Assembly (NCBI RefSeq): GCF_040536835.1
Contig: NZ_CP159578.1
Coordinates: 3,596,001 to 3,660,000 of the forward strand
DNA: 64,000 nt
Reading direction: 5' to 3'
Source of the DNA: Salinicola endophyticus
GTDB lineage: Bacteria > Pseudomonadota > Gammaproteobacteria > Pseudomonadales > Halomonadaceae
The translations under genes and the position numbers were made by a program. Below the pieces are notes generated by a model. The model saw only the letters and a list, made by a program, of their open reading frames with translations, did not search any database and was not told the origin of the DNA. Shown piece after piece: positions 1 to 10,169 of this stretch (its first letter is position 1; each line of letters starts with the position of its first letter).

Positions 1-1
1 G

Positions 2-526
2 ATGCCGCTGGCGGTACTCGGACTCGGCAGCAGCATCGAACGTGAGCGTCACCTGGTCGGCGCTCTGGATGCACTGGCGGCCCTCGCCGCCCCGGCGACG
101 CTGCGCGTCTCGCGGGTGTTCGAGAGTCCGCCGGTGGGCTTCAGCGACCCGCGCGACTTCTACAACCTGGTGGTAGCGTTCGATACCGACCTTGCGCCCG
201 CCGCGCTCAACGCCCGCTGCAAGGCGATCGAGCAGGCCCACGGCCGCCCCGCCGGCCCCACCAAGCAGGTCGCGCGCACCCTGGACATCGACCTGCTGCT
301 ATGGGGCGAGGCCTGCGGGCGCCACGGCGACACCACCCTGCCGCGGGCGGACATCGAGCGCTACGCCTTCGTGCTGCATCCGCTGGCGGAGCTGCTGCCG
401 GATCACCGCCACCCCACTCACGGACTCACCTTCGCCGAGCTGTGGGCACGCTTCGATGCCCGCACCCAGCCGCATTGGGCGGTCGCCTTCACCTGGCACG
501 GCCGCGCGATATCCGCACCCGACTGA
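2..526 (+). CDS. folK: 2-amino-4-hydroxy-6-hydroxymethyldihydropteridine pyrophosphokinase (HPPK)
   Basis: HPPK transfers pyrophosphate from ATP to 6-hydroxymethyl-7,8-dihydropterin in cytosolic folate synthesis. The 174-residue product opens with the family's beta-strand and GLGSSIERE loop (usually ALGSN). It carries the PRDFYNLVV segment around residues 50-58 and the ARTLDIDLLLWG motif around residues 91-102, whose two aspartates bind Mg-ATP. The HPLAELLPDHRHPTHG stretch near residue 127 is the other family hallmark. The length is typical. The ATG is the second base of the window, so an upstream start cannot be excluded, but this one places the first beta-strand where the family has it. The C-terminus (residues 150-174) is less conserved. 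Confidence 0.88.
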   Translation: MPLAVLGLGSSIERERHLVGALDALAALAAPATLRVSRVFESPPVGFSDPRDFYNLVVAFDTDLAPAALNARCKAIEQAHGRPAGPTKQVARTLDIDLLLWGEACGRHGDTTLPRADIERYAFVLHPLAELLPDHRHPTHGLTFAELWARFDARTQPHWAVAFTWHGRAISAPD

Positions 527-697
527 CACGACCGACGCTGGCAACCGCCCAGGTGCACGCCAGCGCCGGACAGGTCACAATCATCCTGACGCCCTGACCG
601 CCACCTCTACTGGTGACAGCGATCTCCACGATCTTTACCCATTGCCTGGATCGTCGCTGCGCCCGGCGACGGCATACTGACGAGGTCTTCCCGGTTC

Positions 698-2188
698 GTG
701 AAAAAAACCGACCCCATGGCGCTAACCCTCAAAAGCCCGCGCGACTGGCCGCGCCTGTCGCGACTCAGCCTCAAGCTGTTCGTCATCATCCTGCTGACCA
801 ATGTGCTGATCAGCGGTCTCGTCTTCGTGTTCGTCTCGCGCAGCCTCGACCAGGGCTTCGTCAGCTACCTCGAGCGCAGCCAGGCCTCCCGCGCCGAGAC
901 CCTGGCCAACGCCCTCGGCGAGCAGTGGGCGAGCCGCGGCAGCTGGCGCTGGCTGCGCGACAACCCGCGCGCCTGGCAGAGCCTGGTACGCAGTCAGCTG
1001 TGGTCGAGCGAGCGCCGCCCGCCCAGCGGCATTGATCGCGAGCTGAGCGATGCCCGCGGCTATGTGCTGCTCGACGAGCTGAGCAACCCGGTGATCGGCG
1101 AGCCGCTGCTCGACCCGCCGCCACAGCGCGATCCCAACCTGCCACCGCCGCCGGAGCCGCACTTCGTGCCCATCCGCAGCGGCGACAAGACCGTCGGTCA
1201 GCTCGGCTACCTGCCGCCGGAGCGGCTGATGGCGCGCATGGACCAGATCTTCCTCGACCGCCAGCAGCGCAATCTGATGATCATCGTCGGCTCGCTGTTC
1301 CTCGCCTCGCTGCTGCTCGCCAGCGGGCTGGCCTGGTGGCTGGGGCGACGCGCGCGCCACATGACCCTGGCCACCCGCCGGCTGACCCTGGGCGACTACA
1401 GCGTGCGCCTCTCCGAGCGCGGCCACGACGAGCTCTCCAGCCTCTCCGCCGACTTCAACCAGCTGGCCGAGACGCTGGAGGCCAACCGCCGCGCGCGTCA
1501 GCGCTGGGTGGCCGATATCGCCCACGAGCTGCGCACCCCGCTGGCGGTGCTGCGCGGCGAGATCGAAGCGATGCAGGATGGCGTGCGCGAGCTGAGCGCG
1601 GACAATCTGGGCTCGCTGCAGCAGGAAGTGGATCAGCTCGGCCACCTGGTCGAGGACCTGCGCCTGCTGGCCCAGAGCGATGCCGGCGCACTCGACATGC
1701 ACCTGATTCCGCTGGATCTCGAGGATTCGCTGGTCCAGCGCCTCGAGGACAGCCGCCTGCGACTGGAGAACCGCGGCCTGGCGCTGACCCTAGAGACCGA
1801 GCCCGCGCTGGTACGCGCCGATAGCCAGCGCCTGCGCCAGCTGTGGGACAACCTGCTCTCCAACACCATCGCCTACACCGACAGCCCCGGCTCGCTGCAG
1901 GTGACCCTGAAGCGCCGGGCGCGCCACGCCGAAGTGGTCTGGGAAGATACCGCCCCCGGCGTGGCCGAGCGCGACCTGCCGCGGCTCACCGAGCGCCTCT
2001 ACCGGGTGGAAGGCTCGCGCAGCCGCCGCAGCGGCGGCAGTGGCCTGGGGCTGTCGATCGCCAGCGCCCTGATCGAGGCCCAGGGCGGCACCCTGGTACC
2101 CTCGCTCTCGCCCTTGGGCGGGCTGCGCTGGACCCTATCCTTTCCGCTGGAGATGGCGACCACGCCATCCGACAAGGAGCCGGCTTGA
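698..2188 (+). CDS. baeS: BaeS-like sensor histidine kinase
   Basis: Membrane sensor kinase of a two-component system, 496 residues. A first transmembrane helix lies near residues 25-47, followed by a periplasmic sensing region to about residue 195 and a second helix (about 196-215). A HAMP domain follows, then the dimerisation domain with the phospho-accepting His276 in DIAHELRTPL. The ATPase domain has a DNLLSNTIAYT N-box and an SGGSGLGLSIA G-box. Length and order match BaeS, which answers envelope stress. The start is GTG at 698; an ATG six codons later (716) is an alternative. The gene overlaps the response regulator by one base (TGATG), so the two are co-translated. No efflux operon of the kind BaeSR controls elsewhere is adjacent, so the signal and targets are unknown. 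Confidence 0.88.
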   Translation: MKKTDPMALTLKSPRDWPRLSRLSLKLFVIILLTNVLISGLVFVFVSRSLDQGFVSYLERSQASRAETLANALGEQWASRGSWRWLRDNPRAWQSLVRSQLWSSERRPPSGIDRELSDARGYVLLDELSNPVIGEPLLDPPPQRDPNLPPPPEPHFVPIRSGDKTVGQLGYLPPERLMARMDQIFLDRQQRNLMIIVGSLFLASLLLASGLAWWLGRRARHMTLATRRLTLGDYSVRLSERGHDELSSLSADFNQLAETLEANRRARQRWVADIAHELRTPLAVLRGEIEAMQDGVRELSADNLGSLQQEVDQLGHLVEDLRLLAQSDAGALDMHLIPLDLEDSLVQRLEDSRLRLENRGLALTLETEPALVRADSQRLRQLWDNLLSNTIAYTDSPGSLQVTLKRRARHAEVVWEDTAPGVAERDLPRLTERLYRVEGSRSRRSGGSGLGLSIASALIEAQGGTLVPSLSPLGGLRWTLSFPLEMATTPSDKEPA

Positions 2189-2883
2189 TGAACGACACCA
2201 TTCTGATCGTCGAGGACGAACCCAAGATCGCGCGACTGATCGCCGACTACCTCTCCAAGAGCGGCTACGCCTCGGACCATATCGACCACGGCAACGCGGT
2301 GATGGAGTGGCTGGCCGAGCAGGCGCCGATGCTGGTGCTGCTCGATCTGATGCTGCCCGGCACCGACGGCCTCACCCTGTGCCGGCAGATCCGCGAGCGC
2401 TACCCGGCGCTGCCGGTGATCATGCTCACCGCCCGGGTCGAGGAGGTCGACCGCCTGCTGGGGCTGGAGCTGGGCGCGGACGACTATATCTGCAAGCCGT
2501 TCAGCCCGCGCGAGGTGGTCGCCCGGGTCAAGGCGGTGCTGCGCCGCACCCAGGGCGCCGCGGCAGGCGCCGAGAGCGAGCTTTCCGAGGAGGAGCGCCT
2601 GGTGCTCGACGAGGATGGCTGGCGCGCCCTGGCCGGCGGCCACGACCTGGGGCTGACCGCGGTCGAATTCCAGCTGCTCAAGGTGATGATGCAGAGCCCC
2701 GGGCGGATCTTCTCCCGCGACCAGCTGATGGATCACATGTACCGCGACCACCGCATCGTCTCCGAGCGCACCGTCGACAGCCACGTCAAGAAACTGCGGC
2801 GCAAGATCGCCGACATCTGGCCGGAGCGTGACATCATCCGCTCGGTCTACGGCGTCGGCTACAAGTACCAGCCGGAGGAGTGA
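2188..2883 (+). CDS. baeR: BaeR-like OmpR-family response regulator
   Basis: DNA-binding response regulator partner of the upstream kinase, 231 residues. The receiver domain (1-120) shows the acidic pair Asp10/Glu11, phospho-acceptor Asp53 in LLDLMLPGTDG, and the conserved lysine in DDYICKPFSP. The winged-helix output domain (about 135-231) has the recognition-helix segment HRIVSERTVDSHVKKLRRK and the terminal wing SVYGVGYKY, as in OmpR/PhoB proteins. The ATG at 2188 overlaps the kinase stop; the open frame extends upstream but only by reading through baeS in another frame. It converges on the macrodomain gene with 19 bases between them. Confidence 0.9.
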   Translation: MNDTILIVEDEPKIARLIADYLSKSGYASDHIDHGNAVMEWLAEQAPMLVLLDLMLPGTDGLTLCRQIRERYPALPVIMLTARVEEVDRLLGLELGADDYICKPFSPREVVARVKAVLRRTQGAAAGAESELSEEERLVLDEDGWRALAGGHDLGLTAVEFQLLKVMMQSPGRIFSRDQLMDHMYRDHRIVSERTVDSHVKKLRRKIADIWPERDIIRSVYGVGYKYQPEE

Positions 2884-2902
2884 AGGCGGCGCGACAAGGG
2901 CC

Positions 2903-3439
2903 CTACCAGCCCGCCACCTGCACGAAGGACTCGGCATCCGCTGCGGAGAAGAACACCAGGGTGACCTCCAGCCCCGGCAACTGGGGTAGCCGCTCACGCA
3001 TCACCTCGGCTACCACCGCCGCCGCCTCGGCGCTCGGATAGCCATAGACGCCGGTGGAGATGGCGGGAAAGGCCAGCCGGGTGAATCCCTGTTCGTCAGC
3101 CAGCGCCAGGGCGTTGCGATAGCAGGCAGCGAGCTGTCCGCGAGGGTCCTCGGACTCGGCATACACCGGCCCCACGGTATGAATGACGTGACCGGCCGGC
3201 AGCCGAAAGCCGGGGGTCAGCGCCACCTCGCCCACCGGCAGGCCATCCGGCCAGTCGCGCTGGCGCAGGGCGCGGCACGCCTCGAGCAGCTGCGGCCCCG
3301 CCGCGCGGTGAATCGCGCCATCGACGCCGCCACCGCCGAGCAGGCTACGGTTGGCGGCATTGACGATGGCATCGCCGTCGAAACGGGTGATATCGCCCTC
3401 GGCGACCGTGAGGCCCGCCTGGCGGTAGTGGATCTGCAT
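2903..3439 (-). CDS. ymdB: Macrodomain O-acetyl-ADP-ribose deacetylase
   Basis: YmdB-type macrodomain protein (178 residues) that hydrolyses O-acetyl-ADP-ribose and related ADP-ribose adducts in the cytosol. Family signatures are visible: GDITRFDGDAIVNAAN (residues 15-30, adenosine-binding aspartate and catalytic Asn), GGGGVDGAIHRAAG (36-49, the ribose-binding loop), VIHTVGP (about 88-94) and FPAISTGVYGYP (about 124-135, phosphate loop). The length equals that of E. coli YmdB. A GGAGG ribosome site lies seven bases before the ATG. It appears to be transcribed alone. E. coli YmdB also modulates RNase III; nothing here tests that. Confidence 0.9.
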   Translation of the reverse strand: MQIHYRQAGLTVAEGDITRFDGDAIVNAANRSLLGGGGVDGAIHRAAGPQLLEACRALRQRDWPDGLPVGEVALTPGFRLPAGHVIHTVGPVYAESEDPRGQLAACYRNALALADEQGFTRLAFPAISTGVYGYPSAEAAAVVAEVMRERLPQLPGLEVTLVFFSAADAESFVQVAGW

Positions 3440-3533
3440 CGCGACCTCCTCTGACGGCTATCGCCTTCACTTTAGTTCCGCCACCGGACCATGACCAAGG
3501 CATTACCACAGCTCGGGGCGACATCCGCACTAG

Positions 3534-4304
3534 CTATCTGTCTTGGGACGATTGGCTCTCGTGTGGCCGTTTGTCGAACCCCATGACCAGAATCGGCGGG
3601 CGCCTGAGATGCTCGGCCAGCCGTGGCTGCGCTTCGATGGCCTCCGCCGTGGGCTGGGGTTCGAGAACCCGGGCGATCGAGAGACCGGCCACCAGCGCCG
3701 CACTCAGATAGGTATCCAGGGTTCTGTGATACTTGATCACCCCATCGACGAACCAGGTGGTGGAACGCCGTCCCTCGGTGAAATAGTCATCTACCGGCCA
3801 GTGCATCCGTGGCATTTGCTCCGAGTCGTGCCAGCCAGCGAGCAGCGCGGTGCAAATCGGATGCTCCACCGAGAGCACAAGACGCCCAGTGGGTCTCAAG
3901 GCGGAAGCGACCTTATCCAGCACGCCCCCGAGGTCTTCGACGTAGTGCAGACACATCGAAGCCACCGCCACATCATAGGAGCCAACGTCGAACTCAGCGT
4001 CCTCCAGAGCACTTACGTGGAACTGGGCTCGCTTGTCCGGGTACCGTCGCCTCGCCTCGGCGATCATCTTTTCCGAAATATCGACGCCAACGTATCGAGG
4101 TACGCCCTGCGCCAGGCAGTACTCGGAGAACTTGCCAAAACCGCAGCCAAGATCGAGAACATCCAGACCGTTCAGCGCGGGCAACAGACGCCGGACGGCG
4201 GGCTCTTCGATGGCGGCATTGAGACCACCTTCGCGTTCACGAAGCGCCATGTAGCCGCTGAAGAAATCGTGATTGTCGTAGATATTCTGCTTCATCGGAG
4301 ACAT
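3534..4304 (-). CDS. Class I SAM-dependent methyltransferase
   Basis: Cytosolic methyltransferase of 256 residues with a Rossmann AdoMet-binding fold. Motif I is VLDLGCGFGKFSEYC (about 49-63), the acidic end of strand 2 is YVGVDISEKM (about 72-81), and motif IV is YDVAVASMCLHYVEDL (about 115-130), followed by a post-motif LRPTGRLVLSVEHP. This resembles Methyltransf_11/25 small-molecule enzymes; the substrate cannot be read from the sequence. The likely start is either residue 1 or Met4 (4295). Its G+C is somewhat lower than that of its neighbours. It lies downstream of fruA on the same strand but a strong hairpin separates them, so it is probably an independent gene. Confidence 0.75.
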   Translation of the reverse strand: MSPMKQNIYDNHDFFSGYMALREREGGLNAAIEEPAVRRLLPALNGLDVLDLGCGFGKFSEYCLAQGVPRYVGVDISEKMIAEARRRYPDKRAQFHVSALEDAEFDVGSYDVAVASMCLHYVEDLGGVLDKVASALRPTGRLVLSVEHPICTALLAGWHDSEQMPRMHWPVDDYFTEGRRSTTWFVDGVIKYHRTLDTYLSAALVAGLSIARVLEPQPTAEAIEAQPRLAEHLRRPPILVMGFDKRPHESQSSQDR

Positions 4305-4438
4305 CCAGGCTCAAGGTTAGCATGGTGACTTCAGGCATCCAGCAGGCGCCCGTATAGGACAAGTGTCATCTTCAGCTTGTAAAGCAGCATAGGCGACAGA
4401 GCGTGGCTGTTCGGTGACGTACTGCCCACCCAACGCAA

Positions 4439-4463
4439 GACGCCGGCGCAGGGCGCCGGCGTC
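4439..4463 (-). terminator. Hairpin downstream of fruBKA
   Basis: A perfect 11-bp stem (GACGCCGGCGC / GCGCCGGCGTC) with a 3-base loop lies just after the fruA stop. On the minus strand it is followed only by TTGCGTTG, a weak T-tract, so it could act as a terminator or as an mRNA 3' stabiliser. Confidence 0.6.
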
Positions 4464-4486
4464 GATAGCGTGGAACGCGCCCAGCC

Positions 4487-6307
4487 TCAGCCGGTGCGCT
4501 GCTCGCGGGCAACGGCGCCGCTGCCCGCGTCGGCGACCGCCGGCAGCTCGCTCTCGCCGCGCTTGAGCAGCGCATAGCCGACCCCGGTGACCAGCGACCC
4601 GGCGGCGATGGCGACCAGATAGAGCAGCGCCATGTTGACCGCGTTGGGGATCAGCAGCACGAACAGGCCGCCGTGGGGCGCCATCAGCTTGATCCCGAAC
4701 CACATCGACAGCGCCCCGGTGACCGCGCCACCGATCATCGCCAGCGGAATCACCCGCAGCGGGTCCTTGGCGGCGAACGGGATCGCCCCCTCGGTGATGA
4801 AGCACAGTCCCAGCACGAAGGAGGCCTTGCCCGCCTCGCGCTCCGGCTGCGAGAACTTGCCCCGTGCCAGCAGCGTGGCGATGCCCATGGCGATCGGCGG
4901 CACCATGCCGGCGGCCATGATCGCCGCCATCGGCATGTAGGTCTCGGTGGAGAGCAGGCCGACCCCGAAGGTATAGGCCGCCTTGTTGACCGGGCCACCC
5001 ATGTCGAAGCACATCATCGCGCCCAGCAGCAGGCCCAGCAGCACCGCGTTGGTGGAGCCCATGTTGTTGAGGAACTGGGTCAGCCCGGCGAGAATCGCCG
5101 CCACCGGCGTGCCCACCACGTAGATCATCACCAGGCCGGTGAACAGGCTCGCCAGCAGCGGGATGATCAGGATAGGCTTGAGCGACTCGACGCTCGCCGG
5201 CAGCTTGACGTAGCGGGTCACCGCCGAGGCCGAGTAGCCGGCCAGGAAGCCGGCGAGAATCCCGCCGATGAAGCCGGCGCCCAGGGTCGAGGCCAGCATG
5301 CCGCCGATCATGCCCGGGGCGATGCCGGGGCGGTCGGCGATCGAGTAGGCGATATAGCCGGCCAGTACCGGCACCATCAGCTTGAACGCGGTACCGCCGC
5401 CGATCTGCATCAGCGCCGCGGCCAGGGTGCCCTCCTGCTCGAAGGCCTTGATCCCGAACACGAACGAGAGCGCGATACACAGACCGCCCGCCACCACCAT
5501 CGGCAGCATGAACGACACCCCGGTCAGCAGGTGCTTGTAGAGACCGCGCTCCTTGACGCTCTTGCGCGCCCCGCCGCCGGCCCCTGCACTGCCGCCCTGG
5601 GGCGCGCCGCTCGACTCCACCTGGGCATCGACCAGCGCTGTCTCCAGGGTCTGCTTGGGCTGCTTGAGCGCCGCGCCGGTGGAGGTGCGATAGATCGGTT
5701 TGCCAGCGAAGCGGGTGTCGTCGACCTCGATATCGCAGGCCAGCACTACCACGTCGGCGGCGGCGATGTCATCGGCGGTCAGCGCGTTCTGCGCCCCCAC
5801 CGAGCCCTGGGTCTCGACGTGGATCGCGTGCCCCATCGCCTTACCCGCCTGAGCCAGGGCCTCCGCCGCCATGAAGGTGTGCGCCACCCCGGTGGGGCAG
5901 GCGGTCACCGCGACGATGCGCCGCTGGCCATTACCGCCGGCGGCCTGGGGCGCCGGCGTGGCGGTGGCGGGCGCGCCCGCATTCGCGCTCGCGGCGTCGA
6001 AGGTCGCGGCCTCGCGCGCGGCGCGCTCGAGGAAGGCGTCCGGGTCGGGCAACGCCTGATGGATCGGCGCGCGGAACAGCCGCTTGCCGTCGAAGCGCTG
6101 CGGCTCGGGCACGCGCTCGGCCGCGACCACCACCAGCTCGGCCGCCGCGATCGCCTCGGCGGAGACCGGGGTCACCGCCTCCAGCTCGCCGTGCATCTCC
6201 ACCGACACCTGCCAGCCCAGCCGCTTGGCGGCCTGTTCGAGCCGGCGCGCGCCGAGGAAGGTCGTCGCCATGCCGCTGGGGCAGGCGGTAATCAGAATCA
6301 CGTTCAT
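4487..6307 (-). CDS. fruA: Fructose PTS permease, EIIB'-EIIB-EIIC
   Basis: Inner-membrane fructose permease that phosphorylates its substrate to fructose 1-phosphate. The start (6307) overlaps the fruK stop as ATGA and gives 606 residues; a longer open frame upstream would read through fruK. The N-terminal degenerate IIB' domain begins MNVILITACPSGMATTF with Cys9. The active IIB domain has the phospho-acceptor Cys137 in VAVTACPTGVAHTFMAAEAL. A charged linker (about 235-265) leads to the multi-spanning IIC domain. The IIC domain includes the GGPVNKAAYTFG substrate loop and the ITEGAIPFAA motif. Last gene of fruBKA. The phosphate reaches it from FruB, which supplies EI, HPr and IIA in one chain. 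Confidence 0.95.
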   Translation of the reverse strand: MNVILITACPSGMATTFLGARRLEQAAKRLGWQVSVEMHGELEAVTPVSAEAIAAAELVVVAAERVPEPQRFDGKRLFRAPIHQALPDPDAFLERAAREAATFDAASANAGAPATATPAPQAAGGNGQRRIVAVTACPTGVAHTFMAAEALAQAGKAMGHAIHVETQGSVGAQNALTADDIAAADVVVLACDIEVDDTRFAGKPIYRTSTGAALKQPKQTLETALVDAQVESSGAPQGGSAGAGGGARKSVKERGLYKHLLTGVSFMLPMVVAGGLCIALSFVFGIKAFEQEGTLAAALMQIGGGTAFKLMVPVLAGYIAYSIADRPGIAPGMIGGMLASTLGAGFIGGILAGFLAGYSASAVTRYVKLPASVESLKPILIIPLLASLFTGLVMIYVVGTPVAAILAGLTQFLNNMGSTNAVLLGLLLGAMMCFDMGGPVNKAAYTFGVGLLSTETYMPMAAIMAAGMVPPIAMGIATLLARGKFSQPEREAGKASFVLGLCFITEGAIPFAAKDPLRVIPLAMIGGAVTGALSMWFGIKLMAPHGGLFVLLIPNAVNMALLYLVAIAAGSLVTGVGYALLKRGESELPAVADAGSGAVAREQRTG

Positions 6308-7281
6308 GCGCTCTCCCCCGCGTACGTCGCCTCGTCGAGCCGCTGCACGCGCGTTTGTTGAAGTAGTTCGGAAAAGTCTGCGGCCTCGGGCCGGCCCACG
6401 CCGACATGCCGCACCGCGTCCGCCGCCAGCGCCGTGGCGAAGCCCAGCACCTGGGCCGGCGGCTGGTCGGCGAGAATGCCGTGGAGCATGCCGGCGACCA
6501 GGGTATCGCCGGCGCCCACGGTGTTGACCACGCTCACCCGGGGCGGCTCGGCCAGCCACTCGCCGCGCCGGCTGACCCAGATCAGGCCCGCGCCGCCGAG
6601 CGACAGCAGCGCCTCCTCGACCCCTGCCCGATGCAGCCGCCGCGCCGCCTCGCGCTGGGCCTCGAGGGTATCCAGCGGCGCGCCGGCCCAGGCCGCCAGC
6701 TCATGCTCGTTGGGTTTCACCGCGCTGGGCGGCACCGCCAGCGCCGCCGCCAGCGCCGGCCCGCTGGTATCCACCCACACCGGCACACCGGTGGCCTTGA
6801 GTGCGGCCACCAGCGCGGCGAAGTCCTCCTCCGAGACCCCGGGCGGCAGGCTGCCGGTGAGCACTACCGCCCCCGGCGTCCGCTCACGGCAGTGCGTTTC
6901 GAGACGCTGGCGCAGCGCCGCGAGCGCCTCGGCCGAGACGCTCAGCCCGGGGCCGTTGATATCGGTCACCCGACCATCGGCTTCGGCGATCTTGGCGTTG
7001 ATGCGCGTCTCGCCCGGCAGACGCAGGCTGGCATCCGCGATCCCCGCACTGGCGCAGGCGGCGATGAAGGGAGCGTCGTTGTCCTCTCCCAGCAGCCCGG
7101 AGAGCGTCACTCGATGGCCCAGCGCGGCCAGCACGCGAGCCACGTTGAGCCCCTTGCCAGCGGCGGCCAGCTGGCTCGACTGGGTACGGTTGACCGCACC
7201 CAGGGTCAGCGTCGGCAGCCCGATCGAAAGATCCAGCGCCGGATTGAGGGTCACCACCAGGAGCTCGTGCGCGCTCGCCAT
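6304..7281 (-). CDS. fruK: 1-phosphofructokinase
   Basis: Phosphorylates fructose 1-phosphate to fructose 1,6-bisphosphate. PfkB-family ribokinase fold, 325 residues. The N-terminal LLVVTLNPALDLSI stretch, AAAGKGLNVARVLAALG (about 38-54) and the C-terminal NTVGAGDTLVAGMLHG anion-hole motif with catalytic Asp (about 248-263) define the family. ATG at 7281 overlaps the fruB stop (TGATG); a GTG one codon earlier (7284) is the alternative. Translationally coupled on both sides in fruB-fruK-fruA, and expected to be controlled by the divergent Cra-type regulator. Confidence 0.95.
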   Translation of the reverse strand: MASAHELLVVTLNPALDLSIGLPTLTLGAVNRTQSSQLAAAGKGLNVARVLAALGHRVTLSGLLGEDNDAPFIAACASAGIADASLRLPGETRINAKIAEADGRVTDINGPGLSVSAEALAALRQRLETHCRERTPGAVVLTGSLPPGVSEEDFAALVAALKATGVPVWVDTSGPALAAALAVPPSAVKPNEHELAAWAGAPLDTLEAQREAARRLHRAGVEEALLSLGGAGLIWVSRRGEWLAEPPRVSVVNTVGAGDTLVAGMLHGILADQPPAQVLGFATALAADAVRHVGVGRPEAADFSELLQQTRVQRLDEATYAGESA

Positions 7282-10169
7282 CACAGTGCCTCCAGCGCGT
7301 CACGCACGGCCTGGCTGGTGGCCTGGGCGAGTGCGGTGCGCGCATGGCGCTCGGCGCTCTCCTGAGTGATGCCGCGCAGGCGCGCCTTGACCATCGGCAC
7401 CTGACGCACCGAGACCGACAGCTCGTCGACCCCCAGGCCCACCAGCACCGGCACCGCGGCGGCATCCGAGCCCAACTCGCCGCACACCCCGACCCACTTG
7501 CCCTCGGCGTGGGCGGCGTCGACCGTCATCTGGATCAGCCGCAGCACCGCCGGGTGCAGGCCATCGGCCTGGGCCGAGAGGGTGGCGTGGCCGCGGTCGA
7601 TCGCCAGGGTGTACTGGGTCAGGTCATTGGTGCCGATGGAGAAGAAGTCGACCTCTGCGGCCAGGCTCGGCGCCAGCAGTGCCGCCGAGGGGATCTCGAT
7701 CATCACCCCGACCTGGACGTCGCCGGCGCCGATCTCCGCCTGCAGGCGGTCGACGATGGCACGCGCCTGGCGGTACTCGTCGACGTCCTTGACCATCGGG
7801 AACATGATCCGCAGCGGCCGCTCGCCGGCGGCGGTCAACAGCGCCCGCAGCTGGGTCTCGAGTACCTCGGGCCGGGTCAGCGCCAGGCGCAGCCCGCGCA
7901 GGCCGAGGAAAGGGTTGTCCTCGGCCGGCACCGGCCAGTAGGGCAGCGGCTTGTCGCCGCCCACGTCGAGCGTGCGCGCCACCAGCGGGCGCCCGTCGAG
8001 GGCGTCGAAGGCGCGCCGGTACTCGCCGATCTGGGTCTCCAGGTCGGGGGCCTCCGGATGCGCCATGAAGATGAACTCGGTGCGCAGGAGCCCCACGCCC
8101 TCGGCACCCTGCTCCACCGCGTCGGCGGCGTGAGCGGTGTTACCCAGGTTGGCGGCGACCTCGATACGCTTGCCGTCGGCGGTACGCCCCTCTTCGAAGC
8201 GCGCCCCGTGCGCCTCACGGCGCAGCTTTTCGAGCTCCTTGAGGCGTAGCTCGGCGCGGTCGCGGCGCTCGGCGGAGGGGCGCACGATGACACGACCGAG
8301 ATCACCGTCGAGGATCAGGTCGTCGTCGTTGTTCAGGGTCAACGCCCGCTCGCCGGCGCCGACCACCGCGGGGATACCCAGCGCCCGCGCCAGAATGGCG
8401 CTGTGCGAGGTGGCACCGCCACGCGCGGTGAGCAACCCTCGAACCTGAGCGGTATCCAGCCGCGCCACGTCGGAGGGGCCGATATCGTCGGTGACCAGAA
8501 TGTAGGGGCGCTGCGGCGGCGTCGGCAGCTCTATGCCGCACAGCACGCCGAGCACCCGGCGACCGACGTCGCGCAGGTCGGCGGCACGCTCTGCCAGCAG
8601 CCGGTCGGCGAGTACCTCCTGGGCCCGGGCCGCGGTATCGATCGCCTGCCACCAGGCCGCCTCGGCGCTGAGACCGTCGCGCATGCCCTCGAAGGCCGCC
8701 TCGTGCAGCTCCGGGTCGTCGAGCATCTCGGCGTGCATGGAGAGGATCTCGGCCACGTCACCGCCCTTGGCAGTGCCGATCAGCGCCTGCAGCTGGCGCC
8801 GCGCCTCGTCGAGCGCCGCCTGCAGCCGCTCACGCTGGCGCTCGGCCGGGCCCTGCTTGTCGGCGGCCAGATCGCGGGCGCGCTCGGGGTAGTCGAAATC
8901 CGGCGCGCGCATCACATAGGCCGGGGCGATCGCCAGGCCCGGCGAGGCCGCCGTGGCCGGCAGCACGCCGTCGTCCTCGAGCGGTTCGAGCGGCGCCTCG
9001 ACCTCACGTCGGGCGGCGCGGTTGGCGCCCGCGGCAGCCGCTTCGGCGAGCGGCCGCACCGCCTCGCCCAGCCCGCTCTCCACGGCGTCGACCATCGCCG
9101 CCAGCGCGCCCTCGGCGCCCTCACCCTCGGCCGAGAAGATCAGTGTCTGGCCGCGCCGCGCGCCGAGCCCGATCACCTTGGTCAGGCTCGCCGCCGAGAC
9201 CGACTCGGCGCTGCCTTCGAGCAGGCGCACGCGCACCGGCAGTGCCTGCTCGCGTGCCTTCTGCACCAGCACCTTGGCCGGCCGCGCGTGCAGCCCGTGG
9301 GCGTTGAGCAGGGTAACCCGGGCGGTCTGGGCACTGCTCGACTCGCCGGAGAGGCGCATCAGCACGCCGTCGGCGTCGGCATCCACCAGCGCCTCGCCCT
9401 GGCCGCTGTCGAGCAGCTCGGCGAGACGTGCCAGCAGGTCGCGGTGGGCGTCGTCGAGGGCCGCCACGCAGAAGACCCCGTTGACCGGCCCGCGCGGGCC
9501 GCTGAAGGCGCGCTCCGGCGTCGCCAACGACAGCGCCGGCTGCTTGACACCGCGGTCGGCACTGACCAGCCACAGCCCCTGCCCCAGCGCGACCGGCTCC
9601 TGGGTGTTGATCGCGGCGACGAAGCTGGCGTCGACACACTCCGCCTGACGCAGCCGCGCCGCCGCCGCCAGTGCCAGCTCGAAGCGGTCACGCGCGGGGA
9701 AGTTGAGACACAGGGTGTCGGCGTCCAGACGCGCCTTGGGCCGCGGGCGCGACAGCAGCGCGATCATCTCCTCGGCGCTGTCGGCGGCGGCCAGGCGCTC
9801 GGCGACGCCTTCGGCGTCGAGCACGTGGGTGAGCTGGCGCAGCACGTCGAGGTGCTCGTCGCTGGAGGCGGCGATGGTGACCAGCAGATAGACGCGGTTG
9901 CCATCGTGCCACTCGACCCCTTGCGGGAACTGCAGCAAGCGCACCCCGGTGTGGTGGATCTGGCTGCGGCTCTCCGGGGTGCCGTGGGGAATCGCGATGC
10001 CGCTGCCCAGATAGGTCGAGCCCTGGGCCTCGCGGGCGTGCAGCGCATCGCGGTAGGCGGGCTCCACCAGCCCGGCCTGGTGGAGCGACGCCGCAGCCTG
10101 GTCGAGGGCGTCCTGCCAGCCGTCGGCGCGGCAGTCGAGGGCCGCGTCTTGCGGCGTGAGGGTCAGCAT
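7281..10169 (-). CDS. fruB: Fused fructose PTS protein EIIA-HPr-EI
   Basis: Multiphosphoryl transfer protein of 962 residues carrying the phosphate from phosphoenolpyruvate to the fructose permease in one polypeptide. The N-terminal EIIA-Fru domain has active His62 in [11 protein letters not shown] spacer follows. The HPr domain has His294 in [14 protein letters not shown]. The EI domain (about 405-962) has His589 in [16 protein letters not shown], the FRTEFIFM-like segment LLRTEFIFM, and the terminal [13 protein letters not shown] and VCGELGSD motifs. This arrangement is known from pseudomonads and Halomonadaceae, where it makes the fructose system independent of general PTS proteins. A GGGAGA ribosome site precedes the ATG. 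First gene of the operon. Confidence 0.95.
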   Translation of the reverse strand: MLTLTPQDAALDCRADGWQDALDQAAASLHQAGLVEPAYRDALHAREAQGSTYLGSGIAIPHGTPESRSQIHHTGVRLLQFPQGVEWHDGNRVYLLVTIAASSDEHLDVLRQLTHVLDAEGVAERLAAADSAEEMIALLSRPRPKARLDADTLCLNFPARDRFELALAAAARLRQAECVDASFVAAINTQEPVALGQGLWLVSADRGVKQPALSLATPERAFSGPRGPVNGVFCVAALDDAHRDLLARLAELLDSGQGEALVDADADGVLMRLSGESSSAQTARVTLLNAHGLHARPAKVLVQKAREQALPVRVRLLEGSAESVSAASLTKVIGLGARRGQTLIFSAEGEGAEGALAAMVDAVESGLGEAVRPLAEAAAAGANRAARREVEAPLEPLEDDGVLPATAASPGLAIAPAYVMRAPDFDYPERARDLAADKQGPAERQRERLQAALDEARRQLQALIGTAKGGDVAEILSMHAEMLDDPELHEAAFEGMRDGLSAEAAWWQAIDTAARAQEVLADRLLAERAADLRDVGRRVLGVLCGIELPTPPQRPYILVTDDIGPSDVARLDTAQVRGLLTARGGATSHSAILARALGIPAVVGAGERALTLNNDDDLILDGDLGRVIVRPSAERRDRAELRLKELEKLRREAHGARFEEGRTADGKRIEVAANLGNTAHAADAVEQGAEGVGLLRTEFIFMAHPEAPDLETQIGEYRRAFDALDGRPLVARTLDVGGDKPLPYWPVPAEDNPFLGLRGLRLALTRPEVLETQLRALLTAAGERPLRIMFPMVKDVDEYRQARAIVDRLQAEIGAGDVQVGVMIEIPSAALLAPSLAAEVDFFSIGTNDLTQYTLAIDRGHATLSAQADGLHPAVLRLIQMTVDAAHAEGKWVGVCGELGSDAAAVPVLVGLGVDELSVSVRQVPMVKARLRGITQESAERHARTALAQATSQAVRDALEAL

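Noticed and set aside
4673..6361. 562-codon plus-strand open frame
   Set aside because: It is antisense to fruA, His- and Arg-rich, not protein-like.
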